Shown one piece after another: positions 9,682 through 22,776 of a stretch of DNA of 64,000 nucleotides. The stretch is from Arachis hypogaea. Taxonomy: Eukaryota > Streptophyta > Magnoliopsida > Fabales > Fabaceae. The notes below the pieces were generated by a model that saw only the letters and a program-made list of their open reading frames with translations, was not told the origin of the DNA and ran no database searches. Numbering within the stretch: position 1 is the stretch's first letter; each line of letters starts with the position of its first letter. The translations under genes and the position numbers were made by a program. The DNA lies in assembly GCF_003086295.3 (NCBI RefSeq), contig NC_092052.1:72146910-72210909 (forward strand). The letters run 5' to 3'.

Positions 9682-10857
9682 GTATTTTTTTACTGTAATT
9701 ATTGTTTTAATTTTTCTTATTCAATTGTTGTTATTACTGTGGTTTAGGATTGTTGATGATATTCTTGATTCTGTTATGCTGTTGTTGGTCGGTTGTCTTT
9801 AATTTTTTTTACAGTGATTTTCTGTTTTTGAACTTGTTCTTGAGATTATTCGGCTTGCTAATTTGTTAATTTGTCAATTTGTTGAATGGGAAACTTGAAT
9901 TTGTTGAATGGCTTGCTAGTTATTGATTTAGTTAAGCTGCTTACTGCTGATTTTGTGTGTTTGCTAATTTTGAATTTGTTGAATGGAAAATTTGTTAATT
10001 TTGTTGTGTTTGCTATTTAGTTCTGCTTTATGTAACTTCATACCTTGCAACATTAATCTTCCAATGATTCTAGCCCCATGAATGACTGAATAATATCATG
10101 AAATATATTTAACATGATGAGCGAGGTTTGAATGATAACAGCAAAATATAATCTGAGTTATGGGTTTATAGTTGAAAAATTTATACTGATCATAAAATGT
10201 ATCTTATATTTGGGTTTGGAGGATACATGCACCATAGACACAGTGTTACTCTATTACTAAACAATTTAAGCTTGTCATGTATTGTGCAGGGTGGTGCTTT
10301 GTGGTTTCAGAATTTAACAAAACTCTCTTCCGGTTATTTAGGCTTCATATTTTTTATTTTGATTGCTGGTATGCACTTCATTGATGTCCAGGAATGAATT
10401 CTTGATTCATATCCAATAAATATGTTTACTATTACTATGATTATCTTCTGTTGGATTTTTTTTTTGTTATTTGACTTTTGAATTTCTAATTGGATGAGAT
10501 TATAACACTATTGTTGATGTAGTATCTTTAATATAGATGGCCTTTTAAGGTTTATATTAGACTATAATTATGTTTTAGGGTGTTTATTTATAATTTATTT
10601 ATTATAAAACGGTTTTCTCAGTTGAATTATGGTTGAAGCGGTGGGACCAGTGAATCAGTGGTTTGATGACCGGTCCGGTTTCCAAACCTTGCTGAGTGAT
10701 GCTTATGCACACAAGTATTTTTCCCAGTTAATTTAGTTAGTTTGCAAAATGAAAGGAAAAATCAGTATTCTTTGACCAGTTATAATTATTTGTATGAACT
10801 TGGAATTTGGGAATATTGTTGGCTGATGAAGAAATTTATGTGTTGATTGATATATAG
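9682..10857 (+). other. TAF11: Inferred 5' UTR intron of TAF11
   Basis: T-rich sequence with no coding potential, bounded by GTATTT and ATATAG. An AACCGG/GGTTTCC-rich stretch at about 10610-10700 looks like an old small transposon remnant. Confidence 0.5.
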
Positions 10858-10862
10858 AAAGA

Positions 10863-12192
10863 ATGAAGCAATCAAAGGATCCGTTTGAAGCAGCGTTCGA
10901 GGAGCAAGAGGATTCTCCACCTGAATCCCCAGCTGACACCACTGTGGACGCACAGCAAAACCCTAATTCTTCAATTGCAGCTCATAATTCTCAATCCCAA
11001 CCTCAAGACCAGCTCCAGATCCCTCATGACGACAATGCCAAAAAGGGTGCTTCCCAATTCACCCCTCTCATTGGCAGTGGCAGTGGCAGTACTAATGCTA
11101 GATCCAGTGGTCCCTTCACCGCCACCACTGGAGCTGGTGGTTCTGGCACTGGGATGAAGAGCAAAGAAGAGGAGGAGGAAGAGGAGGAGGAGAACATGGA
11201 TGTTGAGCTCGGAAAGTTCCCTTCGAGTGGCGATCCTGATAAGATGGCCAAGATGCAGTATGTTATTGGTTATTTTTGTGGATCTTGCTGTTCGTTACCA
11301 TTTTCATTGCATCTATTTGTTTTGGGGTTAATTATTTTTTTGCTTTTAGGGCTATATTGTCACAATTCACCGAGGAACAGATGAGCAGATATGAGTCTTT
11401 CCGCAGGGCTGGGTTTCAGAAATCTAACATGAAAAGAGTATGGTTCCTCAACTACTATGTGCCATCTCCCAAATTGATTTGCTAAAAATATAATGTTTAA
11501 ACTATTGTGCTATCCAATAATTTAAATTGTTCTAATTGGTTGTATTAGTTTGGTTGGATTTTTGTTTCCAATACTTATACACTTGAAACCTTATTTGCAT
11601 TTTCTCCTTGGTTAATCTTCAAGATTGGTTTTTGTTACATATCACCTTGGTTCTGCATTATTGATACTTATGGGCTTATGCATTTGTGTAGTAGTTTGCA
11701 AATTGCTATTTTTGCATTGTAATATGCACTGTAGTTTATATTATAGTAAGATGAGATTGTTTACAAGTTGCCTCTTCTTTCTTCTCTTGATGATATTCAA
11801 ACAGTTATTAGCAAGCATCACTGGGACACAGAAAATTTCCGTGCCGATGACGATTGTAGTATCCGGGATTGCGAAAATGTTTGTTGGTGAAGTTGTTGAA
11901 ACAGGTATGGGAAGTTTCCGTTAATAGCTTACAAGCATGAGATGGTTAATTCTAAACTAGACACAATGTTTTTAAGGTCAAAATCTCGCAGTTCTTGGTC
12001 CTAAGAAGGCCAATATTCTGATTCCAAAAGTTCCCATTGATAAAAAACTACTACTTTATGGCAGCTAGAATAGTCATGCAAGAGAGGAAGGAATCTGGAC
12101 CAATTCGCCCATGTCACTTGAGAGAAGCATATAGACGATTAAAGCTTGAAGGAAAAGTATTTAAAAGACCAATGTCGAGGCTCTTCCGGTAA
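10863..12192 (+). CDS. TAF11: Transcription initiation factor TFIID subunit 11
   Basis: TAF11 pairs with TAF13 through histone folds in TFIID and helps load TBP/TFIIA at RNA polymerase II promoters in the nucleus. Exons: 10863-11257 (MKQSKDPFEAAFEEQEDSPP..., an acidic Glu run, FPSSGDPDKMAKMQ), 11350-11437 (AILSQFTEEQMSRYESFRRA), 11805-11904 (LLASITGTQKISVPM, IVVSGIAKMFVGEVVET) and 12065-12192 (ARIVMQERKESGPIRPCHLR, ending MSRLFR then TAA). All introns have GT-AG borders and phases that keep the frame, giving 236 residues, near the plant norm. Residues from about 130 form the conserved histone-fold domain; the first ~120 are low-complexity. The ATG agrees with the conserved MK-SKDPFEAAFEEQE start. 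It is the only intact host gene seen here. Confidence 0.97.
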
Positions 12193-13311
12193 ATGTATGA
12201 ATTGTGAATGTAGTGGATGATGTCACTGGTTTGCAGCAGTGTCTTGTAGGAAGATTTGGTACTCACTACTTAGTACCTTCGAGGCCCCATATTCTTGCAT
12301 CCTGTTATCTGTTACTGTTTGTAGGTAAATTTGGAAAACTTTCCCATTCCTTTCTCAAATATTAAATTTGTGAACACAATAATTATAGGCCTCAACATCT
12401 GTTCTATTTCTGTCTGTAGAAACTGAAATTCATATCTGTGCCGCAATGACAGATGTTGTATATCACTATATTGCATTGCACAAGCTTGCTGTGTTAAATA
12501 GATAGCTAGCTTGAATAGCTTAGGAGAAGGAGAACTCGAAGAGGATTTGGGCATGGTTGCAAGAGATCTCAGTTAACTATTAGGGTCAAACTAATGTATA
12601 GTCTAGGATTTTGCTCCTCTAAAGTAAAAGTTTGTCCACGCTATTTTAATCCCTATTAATGCGAAAATTGAATAATTAAATTTTGGGTTGTTAGTATACT
12701 TATATGTCCCTGGAGTTGAATGATGTAGTGTCTTACTCCTCAAATTTGGGTTGAGTTATCTATGAACTATCTAAAAGAAAATCTGGATGTTGGTATTTTC
12801 TGTTTGATTTGTGATTTCTACTCGTTGGGTTGAGATTCTATTGCTTGTTTCATTTGCTGGTTTTGCAATCAATATAACTAACATACATGTCATGCATTTT
12901 GGTTGCTTTCTAAGGCATATGTCCCCTTTCACCTCAGCTACCGGTGACTATGTTTCAAAGAATTTTGTACTCTTTATTGAAGTAAAAGCCTCCTTACTGA
13001 AAGAAAAGCCTGGTTGGAGTTTATTGAATTGTAGTAGGCCAGCTTGTTTTAAGATACTAGCATGAAAAATTGGTGGAGACCAAGTAACAACATGCACAAG
13101 TCTAATATTACCAATGCTGCTAAACGAGTGCCTTCTGGAACTGAAAGTCTGACCATTGGTTCTAATATACTTATATACTATCCATTTTAGGTTATCTTCG
13201 AGATTGATTCTAAACAATTATTTTAGATAAAATGAGGAAAATAAAGGAAAACTTCTAGACATCAAAAGTAAATGGATATTGGTTAACATGAGTAATAAAA
13301 AATGAGGAATG
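12193..13311 (+). other. TAF11 3' UTR and downstream non-coding DNA
   Basis: The first few hundred bases are probably 3' UTR; no clear polyadenylation point can be set. Beyond about 12600 the sequence is AT-rich and non-coding, with only chance open frames. Confidence 0.5.
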
Positions 13312-13474
13312 TTAGGGGTCAGCAACTTTTGTGATTTGTAACCATCAAATAGCCATTAATGATGGTTTTCATGGTGTGAGATTGGTGTGAGATTTCATCC
13401 AATGGCTCACCTTTCTTTGCTGGTTACATGCTGGTCAGAATTTAACAAAGTTGCTGATCTCCTAAACTTTTCCA
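13312..13474. mobile_element. MITE with ~20-bp inverted ends
   Basis: The left end TTAGGGGTCAGCAACTTTTG and right end (inverted) TTTAGGAGATCAGCAACTTT are near-perfect inverted repeats around a 163-bp unit with no coding capacity. No clear target duplication was found, so the superfamily is left open. Confidence 0.75.
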
Positions 13475-14507
13475 TAAAAAATAAGTTTAATAATTCTGTT
13501 GGTTGTTATAGTATACCAAATTTCTAATTAGGTTTTTATATTTTTTTCTTTCAATTGAGTTCGTACACTGTTGTTAATTTTGTAATTAATTCTTTTTTAT
13601 TGTAAAAAATGTTAAGAGTTAACTAAATATTTATCCGCAAATTGAAGATATCTATATTTAAGAATTTAATTAAATTTTTTACTATATGCTTTTTGAGAAA
13701 AATATTTTATTAATTTTAATATTTTTAACATGACAATGATCTAACTACAAAATTAAAAGCAGTTTTGAAATTCAAATGAAAAAAAAAAAATTATAGAATC
13801 TTAATGATAAATTTAGTAAAATTATAGAGACATATAACGTAAATAGCCACCGTATTTGGCTGCTTTTTTCTATTTCTTTCTTCTTTGATATATGCCTTTG
13901 TTCTATCCTCCTTAAATTAACTCTCTTTTTATTTTTATTTTTATTATAAATTAAGTGTTATTTTTTAGTTTTAAAAATGTATTAATTAATTTTATCTACT
14001 ATATCCTTTATTATAAATAAAAGAAAAGTTAGAAGAATAGAAAATTAATACAAAATATTATATTAAGAATATCTTTATCTTTTTATTTTGGTTGTTTAGA
14101 TTTTTAATAAAATTAACTCATCATTTTAATAAATATGCACAACTAAAAAGAGTTAGTTAATTTGAGACGAAAGGAAACAGCTATTTTTTGTTAGTTTTAT
14201 TTAAAATTCACACAAGTCTATCTCTTATAAGATAATATCACAGCATGTTTCATTAGTATTTTGACTATATTCACTATTTTCGAAATAGCTGGTAAACACT
14301 TTGAAGAGTGACTTATAAATTTGTATAGAAAACTATAAACCCAAATAATTTATTTTAAATTATAAAAATGTTTAAAAATTAAATAAAACTATAAACACAT
14401 ATATAACAGACCTAAAATGTACAATAAACTCCAATTGGACAGGAAAACTAATGGTAGAGAAAAGAAGAAAGTAAATTGGTAATTGCCAAACAGCGCAACA
14501 GCATATG

Positions 14508-14539
<32 letters not shown>

Positions 14540-14541
14540 AA
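13475..14541. other. AT-rich intergenic DNA
   Basis: No gene, RNA or clear repeat seen. It ends in a T-run (14510-14533) directly beside the outer LTR element. Confidence 0.6.
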
Positions 14542-15252
14542 AGTAACACCCTAATGCTTTTAAACTGTATTAAGTTTTATTTGGGTTATACTTAGTAGCT
14601 AATATTCAAAATTTTGGAAATTTTTTTAAAATAAATGTGAAATATTTATATAAAATAATTTATAGATACAAATATTGAATAACTAATTTTTATTAGAATA
14701 ATTACTAGTTGAAAAATATAAGTGGATCTGAAAATACTAACATAAAAAACGAGCATGCTAAACTATGAAGGCATAATAATGACAAGTTTTACTCATCCCA
14801 AATAATTATAACAAGAAACATCACAGTTACAATTTGCAATCACTCAATAAAATAAAATAAGACACTCAAAAAATCCTAACTCTCTTAATTTGTATAACTA
14901 TGGCTAAAATAATTGCATATTCTTCCTTCTTAAGGTAAACGTTTAATGTTTTGTATCTACGTCCTCGATAGCTTGCTCCCACTAGTGCACTTGTCTTTTC
15001 ACCTCAACTGAGCAGTGTATTATTTTGTACTGAATCGTTCCTGAAGATGGTACGGAGAGAGGGGTGAGAAACAAAAGTTTCTCAGTAGCTTATCTATATG
15101 GTGTCATCGTATCCATCCCCAACCACTCCGAATTTTAAAATAAAAACAGTGATGATGCAATGTTGTTCAATTATTATTCTCAAAAGTCTTGGTTAGTCGA
15201 AGTGGTGTGACTTTTAGATGCTTCTCATTTACTTATGTTATGACATGTGTGA
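14542..15252 (-). repeat. Element Y 3' LTR, distal piece
   Basis: Aligns with 47953-48668. Ends in the target site TGTGA (15248-15252) used by element X. Confidence 0.85.
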
Positions 15253-15829
15253 TGTAAGACCTAGAAATTTTAGAAGATCTTATTAAAAGTTAATTTAGAT
15301 TTATTTATCATTAAGTACTTTAATCCCTGAAATTATTTTATTAAAGATAATTAAAATAAATTTTGATTAATTGAGTTTAAAGTAATTTAAGATTTTATCT
15401 GATTTATAATTATCAAATTATTTTCTATATTTAAATTATAAAATTTAGCAAATGTAAAATAATAAGAATTTTATACATAATTGAGATTTTAAAATTTAAT
15501 ACTAATATTTTTATAAATAAAAAAATAATTATATTATCTTTTAATTTCAATTAGAGTATTTGATTTCAAATCAATTAATATTTTGAAATAATAAATAGTA
15601 TTTTAGAGATTTAATTAGTTCTCGGATTAATCCAAAAACTCCAATTTACCTAAAATTCTTAATTTCATTTTTATCCCAAATTAAACTCTAATTTCCAAAT
15701 TAAATCCAAACTCTAAATTTAACTAAATTAAACCCTAACCCCACTGACCCTAGCTGCCATCTATTCTATTTTCCCTAACTTACCTACGAAAGAAAGAAAC
15801 AAAAAAGAAAGGGAAAGAAAGAAATGGTG

Positions 15830-16350
15830 AGGGCTTGAGGGAAGAAAGGGAGAATCAGAGCTGTGGGAGAAGAGAGAAGCAGAGCAAGACAGTATCGGCG
15901 CCGTGGGTCTGGCCACTACTGTTGACGCTGCTGTGGACTGCGAAGCCGCCGCTGCCGCTTCCACTGACGAAGAGGAGAGAAGGGGACGCCGTTGAGCAAA
16001 CCGTGCGAGAGAGGGAGCTGCCTTCCACACGTCGCCATCATCAAGTCCGAGGCGGAGAGGAGGAGCACGAGCGCGAGGAAGAAGCCATCGCCGTCGTCGT
16101 TCGTGATCCGTCGTCGCTGCCGTTCATGAACCGACGCCGTCGCCATCAGAAGCTCTTGCCGCTGCCGAGAATCCCATCACTGTCAGATCCATTGCATCGC
16201 CGTTGGGGCTTCGAAGGGGGAGAAGAAGCTGGTTCCATTACACCCGCTGCAGGAGGGGGAACCAGCTGCGCCACCGCGCCTCTGCGCCGCCGGAGCTCCA
16301 CGCTACCGCTTCCGCCGCCGAAAACCGTCTCTGAAGCCTGTTTGCTTGGT
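15830..16350 (+). other. GC-rich block in X LTR
   Basis: GA- and CCG-rich stretch, open on both strands but biased to Arg, Pro and Ser; it resembles a 5' UTR exon more than a protein. It ends at a donor-like TTGGTAAGCT. The counterpart in the 3' LTR received both Athila-like insertions. Confidence 0.55.
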
Positions 16351-17823
16351 AAGCTCTAACCTTGCTTCAGCTTCTTTGTCTATTAAGTCGATTTTCACCG
16401 GTTACCCTATTTCTTGTTTTCCTGAACCCTATTCCACTTCTATTATGTTCCATTATTTTTATTATTGTTGGTGTCTCTGCTGCCTTAATCACTTAGAATA
16501 ATGCTATTGCCGTCACTGGCTTGCCATTTCTGCTCGGCTGTGCCCTTATTCGCTGTTCTGATTGTTGAAAAGAAATGTTATCGAAGCTATAGTTTCTCCG
16601 TTCCCCATTCCCTTGTTTCTTTTCTGGTAAGACAAATTCTGTTGTACTTTATCTTGCCATAATACTCCATTTCGACTATGTTTTATTAGTACGTAATGTT
16701 CCTCTTTGCCTTGCTTGATTGTGTTTATTCTGTCTGTTACCTAGAGCTGCAGTGTTTGCGGTTATTACTTTTGCTTGCCGTTCTTCTCCGTTAGCAGAGG
16801 GTGCTTGGAATACAAATCATGATGTAGCTGCTACAGAATAAGGTTTAAAGAGGGTTTATTGTGTTAAAATCGCTGCGGGTTTGATTCTTTGAGGTAGGGG
16901 TTTTCTTAGAATTCATTTTATCTTACAGGGTTGTTATAAATAGATATTAATGTGAGAAACATATGTCTGTGATTATAATTGTCTTATAAATGTGGTTGTT
17001 TGCTGGACTGAATGACTGATTGCTTGATTGCTTGAGTAGTTTGTGATTGCTAAAAAGAAATTAGTTTGAAAGGTTATTTAGTTGATTATTATGAAAAATG
17101 GCCTTCTTGGTTTTGAAGCTATTTTTGATAATGTAAACGAATCGGCTTTGGAAATGATTTGGAATATGAAACTGAATTAATTTTGGAAACGGTTTAATTT
17201 TGAGTTAGTCTGACTTTATAAATGACTTTATAAATGATTTAGTATCTGAGCTGGTTTGATTTTAAAAAGAGATTTATTATTGGCACTGATTCGCTTTGAA
17301 AACAATTTGATATTGGAACTGGTTGAATTTTGGAAAATGAATGAGATTTGGAAATGGTTGAGAAAAATGTTTGAGAAATGTTTGGATGGGACCCGAAAAG
17401 GGTGGCAGAATCTGAGTTTTAGAGGAGATGCTGTCGAAATTTTATAAAATTAGAAGTTTCATTTGAAGTAAATATTTTAAAAGGTTTAATTTTAAGTATT
17501 ATATGATTTAAGATTACCTCATTTATCAAAGGAAAAGTTATGTTTTGGATTGAGAATTGTTAGTGAACGGAATGGAAAGAAAGATGATGAGGATTTCTTT
17601 GAAATATGGTTTTTGAATGAATTTGGAAATGAGATTTGGATTGATGAATGATTATGATGTTGAGAATGTTGAGATATGAACTTTGAATTATTCACATGGC
17701 TTATGAATTTGAATTATCTGAGATACGAGGTTCCCTGGATAAAGTACCATGGCTTGCCACCACGTGTACCAGGTTGAAAACTCGATACTCTGTTGACCGT
17801 ACGACGTAAGTGTGACCGGGCAC

Positions 17824-17832
17824 TATATAAAT
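17824..17832 (+). promoter_or_regulatory. Candidate TATA box of element X LTR
   Basis: TATATAAAT in a GC-richer context (GGGCACTATATAAATTCC), conserved in the other LTR at about 42740. Plausible LTR promoter; position only. Confidence 0.4.
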
Positions 17833-18760
17833 TCCTGGGAATGTTATCCCCATTGAGCAATATTGATTATTTAAGAAAAAGCTACGCATAGACTCTTGGG
17901 GATGCACGTCGGGGGACAGTCTAAGGACAATTTAGACTTGTCGGGTTGGCTGGATAACCAATAGATGAGCCTCATCATCCATAGGACAGGCATGCATCAT
18001 ATGCATTTGTATGCTTTGCTTGGGTTTGAACTTGTTTTAGTTTGCTTAATTGCTAAACTGTTCTTAACTGCTACTTGAACTATTTGCTGTAACTGCTACC
18101 TAAACCTGTGCTTTCCTTGTCTGTCTTGTCTGTGTTTGTCCTGGCGTACTACATTTGGGAATAAACTTTGATGCTGAATTAAAGATTGTGTTGTTTGATT
18201 GCATGGTTGACTTCTGATTGAGATTTTCTTATAAGAAAGGAAAGGTTTCAGATTTCCGAAAGATTAAACATTGCTTCTTTGAAAAGGTTTTGAACGATTT
18301 CCTATTGGTTTTTAAAAGATCTATAAGGCGATGATAATCACTAAGATTGTAAACAGTTTTCTTATTGAATATCTTCTTATGACAACTTTGAAACTTCGTG
18401 GTGAGACCGTGTGGTTAGGTTCTCACCCCCTACAGCCTTACCTTTTCAGGAACTGGATGAAGAAGCATTAAGAAGAATTATACTATGTTTGGTTTATAAG
18501 TTGTTGTATTAATTAGATTATTTTCTTCCCTCGTCTTTGTTATTACAAGTTTGTAAGAGGGATAAGAATTGTATGTTTTATATGTATATCATATTATGAG
18601 TTATTATGTAAGGAGTCTTGTATATGAATCTATGCATGTTTGTATTTTTCTTAAGATAAAGTGTTTATTTCCGATTTTCAAAGAAATCAGCGATACAGTG
18701 TCGAGTCACAGGCTCCTATTTTAGTATTTGGTATGTAAAGTAGTCGTAATACTTCTTGCT

Positions 18761-18786
18761 ATCAGAGTAGCGCAGCCGGAAGCGTG
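18761..18786 (+). other. tRNA-iMet 5'-half-like block at the end of X LTR
   Basis: ATCAGAGTAGCGCAGCCGGA continuing AGCGTG matches the first ~25 bases of plant initiator tRNA-Met with one substitution and one inserted C. The stretch TAGCGCAGCCGG fits the RNA polymerase III A-box consensus. No B box or tRNA 3' half follows, so it is not a tRNA gene. The same block occurs at 43672-43697 in the other LTR. Confidence 0.65.
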
Positions 18787-18813
18787 ACTTTTGATAGTGA
18801 GGGTGTTACATTA

Positions 18814-18825
18814 TGGTATCAGAGC
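18814..18825 (+). other. Element X primer binding site (tRNA-iMet)
   Basis: TGGTATCAGAGC three bases after the LTR end, complementary to the 3' end of initiator tRNA-Met. Confidence 0.9.
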
Positions 18826-20991
18826 GGTCTTTCCTGTAGAGCCTTGGGAATGGACTGATTATGCTTCAATTGCATACTCTGAAAGTCTGTCATGTAGTAG
18901 GTCTTGTTTGAATAACGAGAATTAGAGCTTATGCACATGACGATATATTGATTAATGCCATTAGTCTTGCATTGCATAATTCCTGGCATTAAGTTTGGCC
19001 GGCTTAGCACTGGTGAATTATGTATATGTAAGCACCAATGGGTTATCATAGATAATATGCGAGTCATAGGTAATGCAAATCGCGGGTTTTGGGAACATTA
19101 GGAGTTAATTCTTGAGGTTACTCGGTTAGGTGTCTTGAACTCTGCGAATATCACGTATCTTATTCCTGCTTGGTATGCTTTAAGGTTCTTGTCTGCGATA
19201 CTTTTCTTGGAAAGTGATCAAATTATCTTTCAATCCTACTCTCTTGTTCACGTACGCTCTTGTTTAATCCTAACTGCATATGCCTGTTTAAAACCCTTGG
19301 TGTATTTACCTTCTTTATTTAGGCACTTCCTCTTGAATCATATACTCTTTGATATACATTTGAACCTGTTTTGATGCAGTACACCTTTTTAAGTTCATAT
19401 TTCGAGTCCTTTGTAAACAAATTGTAATTTAGTTTTCCTCTTATTTGACGATAATTACAGCCATTCTTTAAATCTTAACAAAACCACTTTTGATTTGAAA
19501 TATACAACCGCTTTTAATTTGATATATACTTCTTTATATAAACGTTGAAAGTTTCTTATAAGGTTTAAAATTAATTGTTTTCAATACCTCGCTTGTTTCT
19601 TCACTGATTTATGGAAATGTATATATATATATATATATACTTTAAATACAATTTGATTTTCTAACAATTTTGTAGTTTTTACGAATATCCTTATTTGATT
19701 ATATATTTAGATATTTTTCAAAGAAAGGTTTTTATCTCTTCCTAGTTGGTTCTTATTTGGTAAATTTCACCTAATTTATTTTTAATTTGAATTTGGTTTA
19801 GCATACTACATTGTTTATGCAATTGTTGTTCTTTTAGAAAAAAATGTTGGACTCATGTCTTTCTTCTTGTGAATAGACCAATTTCTTTCTTAAGCTTTTC
19901 ATTTCTGAGAATGTCATATTTGATACTGTTTTTAATTACTCTCTTACTTTTTTTTTGAACATCATCATTAGTCTTAGTTTTCCATTTCTTGTGAATCTCA
20001 TGCTCATTTGAGTCAACTTGAATTCATTTCCATCTAATGCACCATTTGTCCTTTTATTTGTCTTTCTTTAGTCAAAGATTCTTTCTTGAGAATTTTCTAT
20101 TGATTAAGTTGTATTTCCTGAAGCGTTTTGTTTTCCTTTGGACCAATTGAAAACTCATTTGATAATCCATGCCTAGTGAGTTCTTGTTCGAATTCCCTTG
20201 ATTTAAAGATTCTTTTTTTCCATGGGCTGATTTCCTTTTAAGCGCATCGTAATTTTCTTAAATGATTTTTGCGAGGTGGTTATTCCAAATATACTCTCAA
20301 AATTTTGTTTTGGACTATTTTGACGAAGTTTGAGTTCTTTTGAAGAAATTTAAGTTTTGAATCAATTTTTTTTAAGTTGTTGAGTTCCTTCTTAAGCTTT
20401 TTGTTTCTATGAGTGACATGCTTTATGAATCCTAATCGAAATCCTTTGATTTAAGTTCCTTTCTTAAAATGAGTAAGTTTTCTTTTTTTTTTGCATCTTA
20501 ATATTATTGAACATCCTTATAAAGTTGTGACTTTAAGTATATTATTGGAGTTTTGTTTTAAATCTTTTTAAACAAGTTTTGATTTATTCTTATGCAAAGT
20601 TGTCTCTGACTTTGAATTGCTTTACTTGAGTAGTACCTCTCTTTGATGTGATTTGAACTTGTTTTGGGATGATATAACCGTCTATTGAAGTTTTAATAAA
20701 ATCGCTTTCAATTCAGCCAACACTCCTTTACTTTATACTCTAAAAATTTCTGTATGTGATTTAAACCCGTTCGATTGTAATGCATAATCTTTTTTTTATG
20801 AGTAAAACTTTATCTCAAGTTTTCTTCCAACAAGGTTGTAGTTTTCATACATGCTTGAAAAAGAAGAGAAAATACAATTTTGCTCTTAGCCAAATTAATC
20901 TTTCCATTTACAAAGTTTGTGTAATCTATTTCCACTTGAATTTATATTGAAATAATATTACATTTATGCTTTTATTAATCTTTTGAAGGAT
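18826..20991 (+). other. Element X interior, 5' part, non-coding
   Basis: T-rich DNA with loosely repeated phrases (TTGATTTAA, TTTCTTAA) and a (TA)n run at 19618-19640. No gag or pol motif. Confidence 0.65.
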
Positions 20992-20996
20992 GTTTG

Positions 20997-22509
20997 TGTT
21001 GGAGATAAGTGTGTATGTCCAACAAAATACTATCATGAATTCTTATTATTATTATTATTATTATTATTCCTTTTTATAAGAATAAATTTTTATAATTTAT
21101 GATAGTGTCCTTAATTAAAATTAAAAACAAATAATTACGATAAGGATCGTACTAATGAGATATACGTTTTTTGAGTACTTTTAATTTAAATTGTTCTTAA
21201 TCGTAGAATCACTAAAAATGGGACATTGGTGATTCGGATAGATTAATATATATATATAATAGTCTTCATTAGATGAAGATTAATAGATCTTATTTATTAA
21301 ATTATATATATAAATGGTATATATAGAGATATAACCATTGAATTGACTCACTCTAAGAATTCCTAATGGTTATAGTTACCGTATATTTGTCAATAGGATA
21401 TTCTTATGATAAACATAATATTAGAATTTTCCTTTGACCTGCGACTATCATAGTAATTAATAATGTATTTGTTATACTTTGATTTCGGACACCTAACACC
21501 CTACGGTGTTAGTTGAATGTGGGTATGATTTAAATACTTGTAGAATTAATGATTAGTCAAAATGGAATCCATCAACTATAGTAATGAGTTTGAGCTCTAC
21601 GATTATAATGAATGAAATAAACAATGCCTTGGCCAATGGGTTTGAATGAATTAAGAAATGAGTTTCTTAAGTCATTCATAATTCATTATAATAATGGTAA
21701 CAAGTTAGAGTTTGACAATCAAACCATACTCTAAAAGTTAGCCAAGAGCTGAAAAGATGGAAGGAGTTGTATTTTTGTTCATCTTAGGTTCTTAGTAAAA
21801 ATATTATTACTTCATACTATCGGGTCGTCAAGGAGCGTTGCTAGACGCCAACCTTGATTAGTAAATTTAGTATGACTAATATACTACCCGCTTAATATTG
21901 AACCTATGGGGTCACACACTAACGAGTGTTCTAATCCTTGGTAAATAATTATTTAATTATTATTTTGATTAGATCAAATAAATAATTATATTAATTCAAA
22001 TAGATTATTATTATATTCTTTGCTAGCACCATGAATATAATATGATAATTGAGAATATTAAATAATTAATTATTTATTCTATGATGAGTTTTAAATATGG
22101 ATAAGATCCTAACTGATTTTGTTTCAAAGTAAGTTGTAATTTGATTCGCAAATCAGTCACCAATCTCATACTATATATGTGTATATGATAAAAGAAAGAA
22201 AACACAAGTTTTTCTCTTTTACCTCCACATACACAAATATTCCAATTCTTAGTGAAGAATTGCTGGTGCAAGGAGTTACAAGAAATTTCTCAGTTAAATC
22301 CATTGGTCAAGGAGTTGACAACAAGGATCAGTCTCGGTGTGGATACACATAGTACCTTCGTACTATCGAAGGAGAAAGTTTTCATTCACTAGGGTACTCA
22401 GGTATTGGCATCTAACCCATCTTATTTTAATAAAGTTTTAAGCACAAAATAGATTAATAGGATTACTTTATTACTTCCGCTGTGTGTTATGAACACTTAT
22501 AATTCTACA
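20997..22509 (+). repeat. Copia 5' LTR
   Basis: Begins TGTTGGAGATAAGTGTG and ends ATTCTACA. Contains an (ATT)n run near 21043-21068. Confidence 0.95.
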
Positions 22510-22510
22510 G

Positions 22511-22524
22511 TGGTATCAGAGCCA
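22511..22524 (+). other. Copia primer binding site (tRNA-iMet)
   Basis: TGGTATCAGAGCCA one base after the 5' LTR. Confidence 0.95.
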
Positions 22525-22776
22525 TGGCCCTTTTGTGTTTAAAATTTTATTGCAAAAATTTATAGAATTAATAGGATTAATTTAAGTTTTGTTATTATAG
22601 TGAATGTGATTCCTAATAATGGCATGGGATGCTATTATCAAAATTATAAATTTATATGGGATAAAATTACATGTATGTTAAGGAACATACTGTTATTATT
22701 ATTTTTATTTATTTATGAAATAAAACCGAAAGGAAAAAAGGATAAATAAATTTTATACTTTATTTACGAGGAGTTA

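Larger units (their letters stand above)
15253..18810 (+). repeat. Element X 5' LTR
   Basis: Uninterrupted 3.56-kb LTR, AT-rich except for a GC-rich block at 15830-16350. A candidate TATA box lies at 17824-17832 and a tRNA-like block at 18761-18786. Confidence 0.9.

Noticed and set aside
12811..13217. Open frames downstream of TAF11
   Set aside because: Short, overlapping on both strands, no family resemblance, in AT-rich DNA.
15835..16359. 174-codon plus-strand frame in the X LTR
   Set aside because: Arg/Pro-rich product of a GC-rich block open on both strands; the other LTR copy does not preserve it as a protein. Treated as exon-like non-coding DNA.
18761..18840. Possible tRNA gene at the X LTR end
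   Set aside because: Only the 5' half of initiator tRNA-Met is matched; there is no anticodon arm, B box or 3' half in order.
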